Shown here piece after piece: positions 63,115-64,000 of a stretch of DNA of 64,000 nt; position 1 is the stretch's first letter; each line of letters starts with the position of its first letter. This DNA is from Phyllobacterium sophorae (GTDB lineage: Bacteria; Pseudomonadota; Alphaproteobacteria; Rhizobiales; Rhizobiaceae): contig NZ_PGGM01000012.1 of assembly GCF_003010965.1 (NCBI RefSeq), positions 157,471 through 221,470 of the forward strand, in the 5' to 3' direction. Under the pieces are notes generated by a model. It had not been told where the DNA came from, searched no databases, and saw only the letters and a list, made by a program, of their open reading frames with translations. The translations under genes and the position numbers were made by a program.

Positions 63115-63821
63115 GCGGCATCCCCAAAAGTCCTGGATGATCGCCGCTGCTCTATCTCTTCGACAAGGCCCTGAACCTCGGCCCGAGCTTTCCGGACCGG
63201 ATCCGTCAGGTCCTGCATCTGCAGGGTTCCAAGCCCATTCTGGATCTCACGATAGATGTTGCGCTCGAACAGCTCCGTATCGAGAAGGAGCGTGCGATAT
63301 TGTGCTGCGACAAGACCGGCGACGAAGGGCCTGATGTAGCGGTAAGCTTCGAGGTTTCGCCCAGGCACCGAGATGCGGGTCCGCACATTGAAGTGAGCGA
63401 TATTCAAACCAAATTGGTCGTTGATCTCGTTGACCGCAGCGACGGCCTGACCTGCCGCCTCAAGTTCCTTAATCGCCGGCTGGATGGGCGAAATCACCAG
63501 GTCGGTGCAATGGATGATCGTCGTCAGCAAGGAGCTGTCAACGCCCGGCGCATCAATAATGACGAGATCGAAAGCGCGGCCGAGGTTGTCGATTGCTTGC
63601 TCGATCGACCGCTGCGTTGAAGCGACCGTGACTTCAATATGGTCGGGAACGCTGTTTTTCTCCGCGCACAACCTCCACCAGCCAGACAGATTTTGTCGAT
63701 TGTCGGCATCGATGAGGAGAACGCGTTCACCGCGCAGCGCATATTCTCCCGCCAGCAGCGTCACCAGCGTGGTCTTTCCCGCTCCGCCCTTGTTGCTTAC
63801 CGCCGCATAGGTTCGTGTCAT
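63111..63821 (-). CDS. parA: ParA-family partition ATPase
   Basis: A 236-residue ParA without an extra N-terminal DNA-binding domain (type Ib-like). The deviant Walker A is KGGAGKTT near residue 11, the Walker A' region is LLIDADNRQNLSGWW near 35, and Walker B is FDLVIIDAPGVDS near 85. It forms a plasmid-segregating pair with the small RHH gene downstream. An upstream palindrome near 63952 may be its centromere or operator. Orphan ParA proteins also occur in conjugative elements, so a chromosomal element is not excluded. Confidence 0.92.
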   Translation of the reverse strand: MTRTYAAVSNKGGAGKTTLVTLLAGEYALRGERVLLIDADNRQNLSGWWRLCAEKNSVPDHIEVTVASTQRSIEQAIDNLGRAFDLVIIDAPGVDSSLLTTIIHCTDLVISPIQPAIKELEAAGQAVAAVNEINDQFGLNIAHFNVRTRISVPGRNLEAYRYIRPFVAGLVAAQYRTLLLDTELFERNIYREIQNGLGTLQMQDLTDPVRKARAEVQGLVEEIEQRRSSRTFGDAA

Positions 63822-63920
63822 GATCGCGTCCGTATGGTGGTGATGACAGGCGCATCATGCCTCGAATTGGCGCAACAATGCAAGCCAAAAATGAATACAA
63901 CATATTCACATCTGTAACAG

Positions 63921-63984
63921 GTGGGTTTTTGATGTATGGGCGCGAGCTACAGTGTGGAATATATTCCACACGCCATAAACCCAC
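63921..63984. promoter_or_regulatory. Nested palindromes upstream of parA
   Basis: A perfect 20-bp palindrome, GTGTGGAATA/TATTCCACAC, occupies 63952-63971. Around it, GTGGGTTT (63921-63928) and AAACCCAC (63977-63984) form an outer inverted repeat. They lie 100-160 bases upstream of the ParA start, next to an AT-rich stretch. They are candidate sites for the RHH partner, for autoregulation or for partition, or for a gene just beyond the right edge. Confidence 0.65.
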
Positions 63985-64000
63985 ACTCGAAACACATGCA

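Overview
The window looks like accessory DNA, most likely a plasmid or a large integrated element, from an alphaproteobacterium of the Rhizobiales (Hyphomicrobiales). The grounds are GC-rich coding sequence with AGGAG-type ribosome sites, many small protein families typical of rhizobia (DUF982, DUF1236, DUF3618, DUF411, DUF2798, DUF6064), a fused amino-acid ABC permease/ATPase, and a plasmid-type block (ParA, ribbon-helix-helix partner, DUF1173, DUF736, ArdC-like protein, TOPRIM protein) at the right end. I cannot name the genus.

Layout. 1-5.8 kb: a large-subunit catalase cut by the left edge, then stress and metal genes (Met-rich periplasmic protein with a DUF411 protein, methyltransferase, cupin, DUF1236). 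5.8-26 kb: a patchwork of very small genes, several present as two or more diverged copies (a pair of zinc-ribbon proteins, a DRLART-motif family, a 57-aa family, DUF982, small membrane proteins), with many apparent frameshifts and truncated copies. Embedded in it are a YciE/F-like protein, a holin-like/DUF3618 envelope operon, a DUF1254 protein, a His-tailed EamA transporter, an SRAP protein, a membrane-fusion secretion pair and, at 25.9-26.8 kb, a tyrosine recombinase. 27-34 kb: an alpha/beta hydrolase, then a LacI-type regulator divergent from an uptake-and-oxidation operon (binding protein, fused permease/ATPase, FAD amine oxidase) with two identical 12-bp palindromes between them. 33-42 kb: signalling and surface genes (methyltransferase, GGDEF-EAL protein, RTX protein, exported intradiol dioxygenase, minimal class III cyclase, OmpR-type two-component pair). 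42.6-49.9 kb: a periplasmic PaoABC-type molybdenum aldehyde oxidase operon, an exported aldo/keto reductase with DUF6064, and an orphan binding protein. 50-54.5 kb: DUF899 protein, and DUF2798-MFS divergent from LysR. 55-64 kb: the replicon-type block ending in ParA and a strong palindrome.

How the genes fit together. The 29-33 kb locus reads as an inducible system that imports a small amino-acid-like compound and oxidises it. The 42.9-48.9 kb locus reads as periplasmic aldehyde handling with two Tat-type exported oxidoreductases. The 3.1-3.9 kb pair fits periplasmic metal (probably copper) handling. The 60.9-63.8 kb genes plus the palindromes near 63.95 kb look like a segregation and transfer module. 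The 5.8-26 kb region is the most unusual part: repeated gene birth and decay of tiny proteins of unknown function, near a recombinase. No rRNA, tRNA or CRISPR array was seen.
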